Shown here in pieces: positions 33,244 through 41,488 of a stretch of 64,000 bases of DNA. The DNA is taken from positions 1 to 64,000 of the forward strand of contig CAYYYF010000004.1 of the NCBI GenBank assembly GCA_964475945.1, in the 5' to 3' direction. The position numbers and the translations under genes were made by a program. The stretch's first letter is position 1. Each line of letters starts with the position of its first letter. The notes under the pieces were generated by a model. That model saw only the letters and a program-made list of their open reading frames with translations, had not been told where the DNA came from and did no database searches. The stretch is from JBBIQH01 sp964475945 (GTDB lineage: Archaea; Thermoproteota; Nitrososphaeria; Nitrososphaerales; Nitrosocaldaceae).

Positions 33244-33792
33244 ATGAGAGAGGTTGATGATACGATTAGGTTGTTTCACCTAATGGGTAGCATACCGCAA
33301 CTCAAGGCATTCATACCCTTGAGGCTCCTAGAGTCATATGAGCAGGCAATGCTTAACTGGTTTAGGTTATCCTCTACCCTTAATATTAACATAATAGAGT
33401 ATTATTTGCTTGTTGGTGTAACATGGATAGAGGCTAGCAGAAAGGTAGTGGAACAGATGAAGGGTATGGATGAGAAGGATAAGGATAAGGTAATCAAGTT
33501 ATGGATAGATGTATTTGAGAAGGAGTTCAATACCTTGCTCAGTAGTGAGAGGTTTACCAAGGTTGTAAGCAATATCACTAGCGCTTATTCTGATATGCTT
33601 AAGAGTATTAGGGATCTTGCTGAGGCTAACCTTAAGGAGCTTAATTTGCCTACTAGGAGTGAGATGGATAGTGTATATAGGGAGATGGTTAAGATGAAGA
33701 GGGATATAGCAAGGCTTAACGAAGAGGTAAACATGCTAAAAGGTAAGGATAGAGATAGGGTTGAGGTAACAAACAGTACAAATAACAAATAA
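33244..33792 (+). CDS. phaE: Poly(3-hydroxyalkanoate) synthase subunit PhaE-like
   Basis: A 182-residue, mostly helical protein that fits PhaE, the partner of class III PhaC: FHLMGSIPQLKAFIPLRLLESYEQA, then W-I-E-A-S-R-K-V, VFEKEFNTLLSSERFTKVVSN and NLPTRSEMDSVYREMVKMKRDIARL, the late N-L-P-T-R-S-E-x-D segment being characteristic, and it ends in a coiled coil. PhaE is needed for polymerase activity and granule attachment. It is followed by phaC after 112 bp on the same strand. Confidence 0.82.
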   Translation: MREVDDTIRLFHLMGSIPQLKAFIPLRLLESYEQAMLNWFRLSSTLNINIIEYYLLVGVTWIEASRKVVEQMKGMDEKDKDKVIKLWIDVFEKEFNTLLSSERFTKVVSNITSAYSDMLKSIRDLAEANLKELNLPTRSEMDSVYREMVKMKRDIARLNEEVNMLKGKDRDRVEVTNSTNNK

Positions 33793-33904
33793 TATTCTCT
33801 CTTTTTATCTTTTTCTTTTATTATCTTAATTTTGATTAACATATTATTCTTTGCATATCATGCACCATAAAGCTTAATTACTTGTTCCCATCTCTTAGTA
33901 TGGG

Positions 33905-34969
33905 ATGAATTCATACTTAATGCTTGCGCAGGCACTTGCTGATAACATGCTCAAGTATACTCAAGGTCTGTTTAAGGCCCAAGATCTTATAAGCAAGGAT
34001 AATATAGATGTAGGCACTACACCAGTAGATGTTGTATATGTTGGTAGGAAGGTAAGGTTGCTCCATTACAAGAATGAGAGTATAAGGTATAGAATACCAA
34101 TAATAGTTGTTTATGCACTTATAAACAAGCATTACATACTTGATCTACAGCCAGATAGAAGTTTTGTTGGAAGCCTTGTTAAGCAAGGGTTTGATGTTTA
34201 CATGGTTGACTGGGGTACGCCAGAGCCTATAGATAAGCACCTTACATTCGATGATTACATAGGCAGATACCTTGATAGGCTAGTTAATATGGTTAGGGAT
34301 AATAGCAATAGTGATAAGGTAACCTTGATAGGCTACTGTCAAGGGGGTACCATGAGCACAATGTATACAATACTAAAGCAGGAGAAGGTTGCAAACCTTC
34401 TTACTATAGCACCTGTTATAGATACCAGCAAGGATAGCAGTGTAGTAGCAGCATTATGTAAGAGTATAGATGCTGATAGGATAATCGATACATATGGTAA
34501 TCTACCTGCAGAGTTCCTGCATAGATTCTATGCAATGTTGAAACCATTCTCTCAAGGAATATACAAGTACATTAACTTCATTAACAACATAGATGATGAA
34601 TACTTTAGATCAAACTTCCTTAGGGTTGAGAAGTGGCTATATGATACACCAGCAATAGCAGGAGGCTTATTCAAGCAGTGGATAAATGATATATATAAGA
34701 GGAATGCCCTAGTAAAAGGAGAGTTCTATCTATGTGGCAAGAGGCTTGATCTAAGTAGCATAGAAGTACCATTGTTCAATATAGTTGCTAGCGATGATCA
34801 CCTAGTTGCACCACAGTGCAGTATAGCATTGAATCAGCATGTCTCTAGCGAGGATAAGATCCTTAGGGTATATACATGTGGGCATATAGGGCTTATAGCA
34901 AGCAAGTTATCACAGAGCATAATATTACCAGAGTTAGGCAAGTGGTTAGGCAAGAGATCATCTAACTAA
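33905..34969 (+). CDS. phaC: Class III poly(3-hydroxyalkanoate) synthase catalytic subunit
   Basis: The 354-residue alpha/beta-hydrolase has the synthase lipase box G143-Y-C145-Q-G, in which Cys replaces Ser, the preceding VYMVDWGTPEP segment typical of PhaC, the Asp of VASDDHLVAP and the His of CGHIGL. It polymerises hydroxyacyl-CoA into storage polyester on granules. Length near 355 and the PhaE gene upstream put it in class III, as in haloarchaea and some thaumarchaea. ATG 33905 is the start; the ATG five bases before runs into a stop. Confidence 0.93.
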   Translation: MNSYLMLAQALADNMLKYTQGLFKAQDLISKDNIDVGTTPVDVVYVGRKVRLLHYKNESIRYRIPIIVVYALINKHYILDLQPDRSFVGSLVKQGFDVYMVDWGTPEPIDKHLTFDDYIGRYLDRLVNMVRDNSNSDKVTLIGYCQGGTMSTMYTILKQEKVANLLTIAPVIDTSKDSSVVAALCKSIDADRIIDTYGNLPAEFLHRFYAMLKPFSQGIYKYINFINNIDDEYFRSNFLRVEKWLYDTPAIAGGLFKQWINDIYKRNALVKGEFYLCGKRLDLSSIEVPLFNIVASDDHLVAPQCSIALNQHVSSEDKILRVYTCGHIGLIASKLSQSIILPELGKWLGKRSSN

Positions 34970-34971
34970 AA

Positions 34972-35769
34972 TTATTTATTTATGGAGGAGAGGAACTCAT
35001 CAACTATGCTAGCAAATCTCTCTGGCTGCTCATAGAATGGCGTATGCCCACATCCATTAAGTATTACAAGCCTTGAGCCCTTTATACCTTGATGTAGTAT
35101 ATAGGCATGCTCAACTGGTATAAGCAGATCCTTCTCACTCCATATTATTAGGGTTGGGACATCTATCATGTTTAACCTATCCCTAAGATCTGGATGCTCT
35201 CTGAGGTTAAGCAGGGTTGATATGAAAGCATACTTTGCATTTGGTAGGCGCATCCTATTAACGAAATCTCTTGTGTAAACATCATCAACCTGCTTACCAC
35301 AATACATGAGGGAGAATGCCTTCCTAGCACTCTCTATGCTAGGGTATAGTGAGGCCATTATGTACTGTGTGAAAGCCTCTGTAGGTTCCTTTGATAGCCC
35401 TGATGGTGTTACAAGTACAAGGGCATCAACGTAACCCTTCTTTGCTATAACAAACTCTGCTGCAAGTTGACCACCAAATGAGGATCCTATTAAGGAGAAC
35501 CTCTTCAAGTTTAGTGCTGATGCAAGGCTATCTAAGAAGTTTATGAAGAATGGTATTGTATAGTTTATTACAGGTTTATCGCTGTAACCAAAGCCTATTA
35601 TATCTGGTGCTACAAGATGATACTTATAAGATAAGAGGGGCATAATCCTAGCCCAGCGCTCAGCAGCAGCCCCTATCCCATGTAAGAGCAATACATGCTT
35701 ATCATTACCTATACCATCCTCTAGTATCCTTATCCTATAACCGTTAACAAGTATGAAGTCTTGTCTCAT
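34972..35769 (-). CDS. Alpha/beta hydrolase in the PHA cluster
   Basis: The 265-residue protein has the oxyanion segment LLLHGIGAAAERW, the nucleophile elbow G-S-S97-F-G-G, the acid in WSEKDLLIP and the base in GCGHTPFYEQ. It is a cytoplasmic serine hydrolase. It ends 3 bp from the end of phaC, tail to tail. Possible roles are thioester or oligomer hydrolysis or PHA depolymerisation, inferred only from position. It lacks a signal peptide. Confidence 0.85.
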   Translation of the reverse strand: MRQDFILVNGYRIRILEDGIGNDKHVLLLHGIGAAAERWARIMPLLSYKYHLVAPDIIGFGYSDKPVINYTIPFFINFLDSLASALNLKRFSLIGSSFGGQLAAEFVIAKKGYVDALVLVTPSGLSKEPTEAFTQYIMASLYPSIESARKAFSLMYCGKQVDDVYTRDFVNRMRLPNAKYAFISTLLNLREHPDLRDRLNMIDVPTLIIWSEKDLLIPVEHAYILHQGIKGSRLVILNGCGHTPFYEQPERFASIVDEFLSSINK

Positions 35770-35848
35770 AGCATATGTAGAGCAACTATTAATATAATGT
35801 AAAGGTTTGTTAGTTTCAAGTAATAAATAATTTTAATTAATTAATTAA

Positions 35849-36154
35849 TTAAGTCTTACCCTTCACATACTCTGCAAGTAAAGATACTATTGCAGCTGTT
35901 GATACTGCAGTATTGCATGCAAGTGATCTAGCCAACCTTAGCCTTAAGCATAGCTGCTGATCATCATACTTGCTTCCTACAGCATTTATCTTACCATCTA
36001 TCAATGTTATTAACTTGTATGCTAATTTAATTATACTCTCGACGTCATCAAGGAGATCGTAGAGCATGGGCAGTTCCTTCTTAATCATATCTAGATGCAT
36101 CTTAACATCTTCCTCGCCAACAAGTATCACATCTACACTACCATTACTCATCAT
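35849..36154 (-). CDS. Small helical hypothetical protein in the PHA cluster
   Basis: The 101-residue protein is helical after a short strand (VDVILVGEED) and has the segment LARSLACNTAVSTAAIVSLLAEYVKG, a small-residue-rich amphipathic helix such as might bind a granule surface. No known family. It lies between an alpha/beta hydrolase and the RAM-VOC gene on the same strand; a (TTAA)n run follows its stop. Confidence 0.6.
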   Translation of the reverse strand: MMSNGSVDVILVGEEDVKMHLDMIKKELPMLYDLLDDVESIIKLAYKLITLIDGKINAVGSKYDDQQLCLRLRLARSLACNTAVSTAAIVSLLAEYVKGKT

Positions 36155-36264
36155 ATGTATAAGGTTAAGAAACTATATAAGTATTCCTACAAATATATTT
36201 ACTATTGCCATAGAATTGTTAATATTCCTATATTTCTGGAAGAAGGTTATTTATTTATTTATAA

Positions 36265-36888
36265 TCATACTGGAGCAAAACCATAGTAACCTGCTGCCTG
36301 CGTAGCCTCCTTAACCTTAGGCTCTGCTACAAGTATCTTATAGCCATCTGGATCCTCTATAATCATATACTTACCATTTGCATCCTCTTGTATATCCCTG
36401 TAAGGCTTAACTCCTTTGCTTATAAGCATGCTCTTAACATCCTCTATATCACTTGTTATAAAGTTAAGCATTGCATGCTCATTTGTAACCTTGATCTTGC
36501 TCTTATGTATTGCAAGCACAGCGCCATCCTTCAAGAACTCTACCCACTCAGGTGACTCATGTCTAACCTTCAATCCTAGTATATCCCTATAGAACTCCTT
36601 GGATCTCTCCATGTTAGAGACTAGAAGTATTACAGCATTAACCTTCCTGAAGAGTGTTGTAGGCTCGAATGCAGTAAGTGTGCTTGTTGATACAACACCA
36701 TCTATATCCCTTATTATACTTATTATTCTATTGAACTCAAGCATATCGTAGCACTCTACCTTAGCAAAGACATCAAAGGAGCCTAATACAGCCCTACTCT
36801 CCTTCACCTGAGGTATCCTCTTCAGTCTATTAACTATTGTTCTCTCTGCGCCACTCTTAGCATTTATTAATATATATGCTGTTATCAT
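36265..36888 (-). CDS. Fusion of an Lrp-type RAM (ligand-binding) domain and a VOC/glyoxalase domain
   Basis: Residues about 1-75 (ITAYILINAKSGAERTIVNRL, then GSFDVFAKVECYDMLEFNRII, GVVSTSTLTAF) are a stand-alone RAM domain as found at the end of Lrp/AsnC regulators, without the DNA-binding part. Residues about 82-195 form a VOC domain: VNAVILLVSNMERSKEFYRDILGLKV, WVEFLKDGAVLAIHK, MIIEDPDGYKILVAEP. VOC proteins bind metals and small ligands or act as lyases and dioxygenases. Together this suggests a metabolite sensor or enzyme with built-in allosteric control. The cluster position suggests a link to hydroxyacyl-CoA or amino acid supply. Function is inference; the two-domain architecture is clear. 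Confidence 0.78.
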   Translation of the reverse strand: MITAYILINAKSGAERTIVNRLKRIPQVKESRAVLGSFDVFAKVECYDMLEFNRIISIIRDIDGVVSTSTLTAFEPTTLFRKVNAVILLVSNMERSKEFYRDILGLKVRHESPEWVEFLKDGAVLAIHKSKIKVTNEHAMLNFITSDIEDVKSMLISKGVKPYRDIQEDANGKYMIIEDPDGYKILVAEPKVKEATQAAGYYGFAPV

Positions 36889-36923
36889 AGCATACCTCTA
36901 GCATTTATAATATAAAAGACTTG

Positions 36924-37259
36924 CTATAACTTCTTACTATTATCCTTACGCTTCTCTAAAGGTATTATTATAACCTGGACAAGATCGCCCTCATCTATAC
37001 CCAATGCCTTACGCTCAGCATCAGGTATAGATATCCTACCATTGCTCTGCACAGTTGCCTTAAATACTGCATTGAACCTTGTTAATAGTTGCAGCATGTT
37101 TGCAAAGTTCTGCATTGCATCTATCTGCATTGATAGCATACGCTTCATAACATCTATCTGGGTACTAGGATCTGTGAATAGGCTTAGCGTATTATCAAGA
37201 CTATCCTTATCCTTACCAATATCCTTACCCTTGCTCTTACCCTCCTCTTTTACAGACAT
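36924..37259 (-). CDS. AbrB-like (SpoVT-AbrB fold) protein with helical N-terminus
   Basis: The 111-residue protein begins with a Lys-rich stretch, continues with a helical region DVMKRMLSMQIDAMQNFANMLQLL, and ends with an AbrB-type swapped-hairpin domain (FKATVQSNGRISIPDAERKALGIDEGDLVQVIIIPL). AbrB-like domains bind DNA as dimers; haloarchaeal PHA clusters also carry an AbrB-type regulator beside the phasin gene. Here the helical part could attach to the granule or to the phasin. It lies between the RAM-VOC and the phasin-like genes on the same strand. Confidence 0.78.
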   Translation of the reverse strand: MSVKEEGKSKGKDIGKDKDSLDNTLSLFTDPSTQIDVMKRMLSMQIDAMQNFANMLQLLTRFNAVFKATVQSNGRISIPDAERKALGIDEGDLVQVIIIPLEKRKDNSKKL

Positions 37260-37321
37260 AGTTTAATATGATACCAAGTATAATATAAAGAATGCAATAA
37301 ATAAATAGGTTTATCTGTTTG

Positions 37322-37732
37322 TTAACTCTTCTCTAAAGAGCCCCTTATACTCTTAAGTATATTCTGATTTATTCTAGTGAGTGTCTCACATGCATCTGTT
37401 GCTAACTTTATACTCTGAGTTGCTGTATCTATGCCAGTGATTATTACCTTGTTTGTTATTGATGCTGTCTTTGCAAATGCATCGTTGAACTCCTCGCTAC
37501 CCCTTATCCATGCATCTGGTAAGGAGGGCAGTCTTACAGGTTCAATAAACTCCTTTTGTGCATTAAGTGTAAGTTCAATGAACCTCCTCATACTATCCAT
37601 AGCCTGCTGCTGTAGATTTGTTATTGACTGCACATATGCTGGCCTTGCCTTATCCATCTCGCTAATAACATTCATCACCATCTCCCTATACATATCGAAT
37701 ATGCTTCTCTCTGATGTATGCTCTGTACTCAT
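37322..37732 (-). CDS. Phasin-like granule-associated protein
   Basis: A 136-residue, all-helical protein (MYREMVMNVISEMDKARPAYVQSITNLQQQAMDSMRR and following, cut here in parts) with heptad-like amphipathic helices and Gln/Ala/Ser-rich faces, about the size of a phasin. Residues 78-136 form a second long helix rich in Thr, Ala and Ile. Phasins coat PHA granules. Distance from phaEC and the neighbouring AbrB-like gene support this reading, but phasins are poorly conserved and no sequence motif proves it. Confidence 0.6.
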   Translation of the reverse strand: MSTEHTSERSIFDMYREMVMNVISEMDKARPAYVQSITNLQQQAMDSMRRFIELTLNAQKEFIEPVRLPSLPDAWIRGSEEFNDAFAKTASITNKVIITGIDTATQSIKLATDACETLTRINQNILKSIRGSLEKS

Positions 37733-37821
37733 GGTTAATTATGGTAAAGAAAACCATGGAATATAAATCTTTCTGGATTAGTATGGTATATTAATGGTAT
37801 AAAGGTTTATTATTAAGATAG

Positions 37822-38853
37822 ATGATAATGAATAATGTGCTAGAAGAGTTAGAGTTAGAGGATATAGAAGGGATAGGACCTGTAACAAAGCAGAAGTTGG
37901 TTAATGCTGGAGTGAATAACATAATGGATCTAGTGGTGAGAGGACCAATGGCTATAGCAGAGGTTACTGGCTTGGACATTGATAAGGCTATGATGATATG
38001 CAATAAGGCTAGGAGTAAGCTTGTAGAGCTAGGGTTATTAGAGAAGGACTTCATAACAGCAACTGAGATATACAAGAAGAGGCAGAATATAGATAGGATA
38101 TCCACAGGCTGCAAGGCTATGGATGAGTTGCTAGGAGGAGGTGTAGAGACACAGGCAATAACAGAGTTCTATGGAGAGTATGGCACGGGTAAGACACAGA
38201 TATGTAATACTCTATGTGTTATGGTACAGATGCCAAAGGATAAGGGTGGTTTAGATGCATCTGCATTGTATATAGATACGGAGAATACATTCAGACCAGA
38301 AAGGATATACAAGATAGCAGAGGCTAGAGGGCTAGATCCTACAAATGTACTTGAGAGGATCATAGTTGCAAAGGCATATAATAGTGCACATCAAGAATTG
38401 ATAGTTCAAGCATGCAGCAAGATGATAGAGAAGCATGGTATAAGGCTTGTAGTTGTGGACTCTGCTGTTGCCCACTATAGAGCAGAGTTCCTTGGTAGAG
38501 GCGCACTTGCTGATAGGCAACAGAGACTTAACAAGATAATGCATATGCTATTAAGGATAGCAGAGACATACAATGTTGCAGTAGTTGCTACAAACCAGAT
38601 ACAGGCTATTCCAGATACGTTCTTTGGAGACCCATTAAGGGCTGCTGGAGGGAATGTTGTTGCGCATACAAGTACTTACAGGGTTTATCTAAGACGCTCA
38701 GGTAAGAACAGGATAGCAAGGATGGTAGATAGTCCATATCATCCAGAGAGGGAGGTTATGTTCATGCTAAGTGAGAAGGGTATAGAGGATGTAGAGGAGA
38801 AGGAGAAGGATAAGGAGAAGAAGGGTAAGAGTAGTAAGGATAAGGAGCAGTAG
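37822..38853 (+). CDS. radA: DNA repair and recombination protein RadA
   Basis: The 343-residue recombinase has an N-terminal helix-hairpin-helix domain (DIEGIGPVTKQKLVNAGVNNIMDLV), the polymerisation motif region, Walker A GEYGTGKTQICNTLC, Walker B RLVVVDSAVAHYRAEF, and the L2 region TNQIQAIPDTFFGDPLRAAGGNVVAH. It forms filaments on single-stranded DNA for strand exchange. The C-terminus carries an added Lys/Glu-rich tail of about 25 residues after GIEDVEE, absent from many RadA proteins. Confidence 0.97.
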   Translation: MIMNNVLEELELEDIEGIGPVTKQKLVNAGVNNIMDLVVRGPMAIAEVTGLDIDKAMMICNKARSKLVELGLLEKDFITATEIYKKRQNIDRISTGCKAMDELLGGGVETQAITEFYGEYGTGKTQICNTLCVMVQMPKDKGGLDASALYIDTENTFRPERIYKIAEARGLDPTNVLERIIVAKAYNSAHQELIVQACSKMIEKHGIRLVVVDSAVAHYRAEFLGRGALADRQQRLNKIMHMLLRIAETYNVAVVATNQIQAIPDTFFGDPLRAAGGNVVAHTSTYRVYLRRSGKNRIARMVDSPYHPEREVMFMLSEKGIEDVEEKEKDKEKKGKSSKDKEQ

Positions 38854-38906
38854 TTATTAGCAATAATAAATAATAAGTTTAAATATCTACATGTATAAAT
38901 AAGCTT

Positions 38907-39413
38907 ATGTTTGGTTTTGGTAAAAGGCAGTATAGAGAAGGGGATTATATATTTGCTAGTGTAAACGAGGGTAAGTATAGCACCATCATAACAGGTAATG
39001 TTACATTTGCTCAGATGGACAAGTTAAAGGTCTCTGGTATATACATAAAGCCTATAGGTCTGCTTGAGAGGTTAGAGCAGGGGAGGATAACTACTAGACA
39101 GCAGGAGGTGCTAAGATCTCCTACTCCTGATAATGTTATACACGTGCTTATAAACAGGGTTGAGTATGGTATATATAATGATTATATCCAAAGCAATAAG
39201 GCATGGATAACTAAGATAAGTGCAAAGAGGTATGCAGAGATAGAGACTTGGGTTAGGGATGGATACCCAGAGCTCTTCTCAATACTACTCTCTCCTATGG
39301 ATCCTAGGAAGGATGAGGCTAGGGAGGTTTTTATGAGCAAATATAACTCATTATACGATGCTGATTTTAAGCAGACACTATCTGCTGTAGCAAGGCAACT
39401 TGGCATACTCTAG
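38907..39413 (+). CDS. Conserved hypothetical protein downstream of radA
   Basis: A 168-residue soluble protein starting MFGFGKRQYREGDYIFASV. It is mixed alpha/beta in the first half and helical in the second (PMDPRKDEAREVFMSKYNSLYDADFKQTLSAVARQLG). I know no family. It has its own TATA-like element (AAGTTTAAATATC, about 38876-38888, some 20-30 bp before ATG). It lies between radA and the L12 gene. Confidence 0.65.
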   Translation: MFGFGKRQYREGDYIFASVNEGKYSTIITGNVTFAQMDKLKVSGIYIKPIGLLERLEQGRITTRQQEVLRSPTPDNVIHVLINRVEYGIYNDYIQSNKAWITKISAKRYAEIETWVRDGYPELFSILLSPMDPRKDEAREVFMSKYNSLYDADFKQTLSAVARQLGIL

Positions 39414-39459
39414 GCTAGAATAGTTTTATATATATTACCCATTGTAAGCATACTTTGCT

Positions 39460-39774
39460 ATGGCAATGGAGTATGTGTATGCAGCATTACTACTACACAA
39501 GGTTGGGCAGAAGATAGATGAGGATAGTATAAAGAATGTTGTAAAGGCAGCTGGGGTAGAACCAGATGAGGTAAAGATAAAGGCTCTTGTTAGTGCACTT
39601 GCAGAGGTTAACATAGATGAGGCTCTAAAGGCAACACCTATTGTAGCAGCAGGTACTCAGCCTGTAGAGGCAAAGCCAGCAGAGGCAAAGCCAAAGGAAG
39701 AGGAGAAGAAGAAAGAGGAGGAGAAGAAAGGAGAGGAAGAGGCACTGGCAGGTTTATCAGCACTCTTTGGTTAA
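39460..39774 (+). CDS. rpl12: Ribosomal protein P1 (archaeal L12)
   Basis: The 104-residue protein has the P1 dimerisation domain (MEYVYAALLLHKVGQKIDEDSIKNVVKAAG), an alanine-proline hinge, a Lys/Glu block and the universal tail ALAGLSALFG. Several dimers bind L10/P0 and recruit elongation factors to the ribosome. It is encoded apart from L10 and L1, which are on the other strand about 1-2 kb away; in many archaea the three form one operon. A TATA element (gttttatatatat) lies at about 39422-39435. Confidence 0.96.
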   Translation: MAMEYVYAALLLHKVGQKIDEDSIKNVVKAAGVEPDEVKIKALVSALAEVNIDEALKATPIVAAGTQPVEAKPAEAKPKEEEKKKEEEKKGEEEALAGLSALFG

Positions 39775-39848
39775 TAGAGAATACAATAATCAAATAAATA
39801 AATAATATATATAATATGCTTTTATTGTAAAATATAGCATTCATAAAT

Positions 39849-40244
39849 TTATTTAATGTATCTGTATAACCTTGCCATTATAGGTTGGATATCATTATCA
39901 TCTATCCTCATAGCCTCAACTTGACAGTAGTATCTCCTTGCATGTATGCCAATAACATCCTCAAGATCAAACCAGTCCCTTGGCGCAAGCATCATGCTCC
40001 TGCTAGCAATAACCTTGTACCTCCATGCCCTCCCATAGATGAGCATAGACTCGCCATCATCCTCAACCATCTTATCAGTCACAAGGAAGCCCCTAACCCT
40101 CCCTAGATGCTTAGGATCATCCTTCTTAGCAAGGAGTAATAGCAGTATATCTCCATGCTTAAAATCAAATCTCCTGTTAAGGAAGAACTTGCTTATGCTT
40201 ATTACATTATTAAGATACTCCTTCCTTACATTAAGCCTCCACAT
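39849..40244 (-). CDS. Conserved hypothetical protein, possible PUA/EVE-like fold
   Basis: A 131-residue protein with the central segment FKHGDILLLLLAKKDDPKHLGRVRGFLV and IYGRAWRYKVIASRSMMLAPRDWFDLEDV, a beta-barrel-like pattern resembling EVE or PUA-type domains that bind modified nucleotides or RNA. The resemblance is from general pattern only. It is followed on the same strand by nothing close; it converges on rpl12. Function unknown. Confidence 0.6.
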   Translation of the reverse strand: MWRLNVRKEYLNNVISISKFFLNRRFDFKHGDILLLLLAKKDDPKHLGRVRGFLVTDKMVEDDGESMLIYGRAWRYKVIASRSMMLAPRDWFDLEDVIGIHARRYYCQVEAMRIDDNDIQPIMARLYRYIK

Positions 40245-40306
40245 GAGTTTATCTACTACTGCTACCTTGTATGTATTAGTATGTAATAAAGATTAATTAA
40301 ATTATT

Positions 40307-40582
40307 TTATAATATCTCACATAATTTCTTCTCTTCCCTACAATCTATTCTAAATATACCCTTTGGTATGCTCTTAGCAATTAAAGTACCTAATCCTTTA
40401 GAGCTATGAATAGCATATTTTATCATCTTATTAGTAACATCAGGGTATTTTCTTATCAACCACTCCTTTGTCTTATCAGGTTTATCCTTGTAATCCTCCT
40501 CATTTACCCTTCTACTTGTTGATTCTAACAGTATTATTGCTATATCTCCCCATATTACTGCATCACAGTGTTTAATTGACAT
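40307..40582 (-). CDS. Small hypothetical protein
   Basis: A 91-residue protein with the strand AVIWGDIAIILLESTSRR, then a Lys/Asp-rich loop, helix TKEWLIRKYPDVTNKMIKYAIH and a Cys-containing C-terminus. No known family. It lies between the L10-L1 operon and the PUA-like gene on the same strand. Cysteine-containing C-terminus has no partner motif for metal. Codon use is ordinary, but the shortness leaves some doubt. Confidence 0.52.
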   Translation of the reverse strand: MSIKHCDAVIWGDIAIILLESTSRRVNEEDYKDKPDKTKEWLIRKYPDVTNKMIKYAIHSSKGLGTLIAKSIPKGIFRIDCREEKKLCEIL

Positions 40583-40630
40583 GGATAGGTAGGATAAGCA
40601 GGTATATATATTATTAATGAACTAAATTAA

Positions 40631-41488
40631 TTAATTAAAGTTTACCCTCTTAGCAAGTATATCTGCATATGCCTTTGCAAGGATAAGCAGTTCATTTATA
40701 ACCTCCCTGGCTGGGTATGCTGAGTTTATTGCTAATGCTCGTGCATCGTTGTATGCCTTTGCAAGTATAATTCCTATGCTCTCCTTGCTTGGATATGCTA
40801 TATTAACTGCTAATGCTAATGCACTGCTATATGCCTCTTCTATACTCTTCCTATACTCATCTATATCAAGTCTAAGATCATCCTCTCTATAGAGTAAGCC
40901 ATCCTCTAATGCAAGGTATATGCTTATACCAGCCTTTATAGGCTTTATACCAAGCTTGCTTAGTATAGATGCAAGCTTCATGGATATAACCTCTCCAGCC
41001 TTTGCTACTACTGTATCCTTTGCTATCCATACAGTACCCTCCTCTATCTTTGTTGGTATCTTAGCCTCTCTGAACTCAGATAGTATAGGCCCTGGGGCAA
41101 GACCTGTGTTACCTGCTGGAACTACTATATCCTCGCTAGCAACATCTCCACCCTTAGCAGGCAGGTAAACCTTGTTCTTCTCTAACAGCATCTGCAACCT
41201 AAATGGGTTCATGTTGGTGAATATGAGCAGGTTCTGACCCTCAAGTTCTTTACATAACTTCTCTATACCCTTAACACCTGTCTCTGTTAATGCCTTTACA
41301 GCAACTTTATTCTTTACCATGATTATCTTAGCCTCATCAGCAAGTATCTTCCTTATCTGCATAAGTTGCGTTGATCTAACACCCGTCATCTTCACTAGTA
41401 CTATAACCTGGCATTCCTTTGCTAACCTCTTTAAGGTATCATACATTAACCTCTTCTTCTCTGGGTATACTCTTGCCTCCTGCATCAT
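40631..41488 (-). CDS. rplP0: Ribosomal protein P0 (archaeal L10)
   Basis: The 285-residue protein starts with the L10 domain (YDTLKRLAKECQVIVLVKMTGVRSTQLMQIRKILADEAKIIMVKNK), continues with the archaeal P0 insert (VPAGNTGLAPGPILSEFREAKIPTKIEEGTVWIAKDTVV) and ends with helices that bind L12 dimers (EEAYSSALALAVNIAYPSKE, AYNDARALAINSAYPAREVINEL). Unlike most archaeal P0 proteins it stops without the acidic GLSALFG tail. Its ATG overlaps the L1 stop (TAATG at 41488), so translation is coupled. Confidence 0.95.
   Translation of the reverse strand: MMQEARVYPEKKRLMYDTLKRLAKECQVIVLVKMTGVRSTQLMQIRKILADEAKIIMVKNKVAVKALTETGVKGIEKLCKELEGQNLLIFTNMNPFRLQMLLEKNKVYLPAKGGDVASEDIVVPAGNTGLAPGPILSEFREAKIPTKIEEGTVWIAKDTVVAKAGEVISMKLASILSKLGIKPIKAGISIYLALEDGLLYREDDLRLDIDEYRKSIEEAYSSALALAVNIAYPSKESIGIILAKAYNDARALAINSAYPAREVINELLILAKAYADILAKRVNFN

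Noticed and set aside
39638..39844. 68-residue minus-strand ORF antisense to the L12 tail
   Set aside because: Product of the Glu/Lys-rich repeat read backwards (Leu/Pro/Ser repeats); not a gene.
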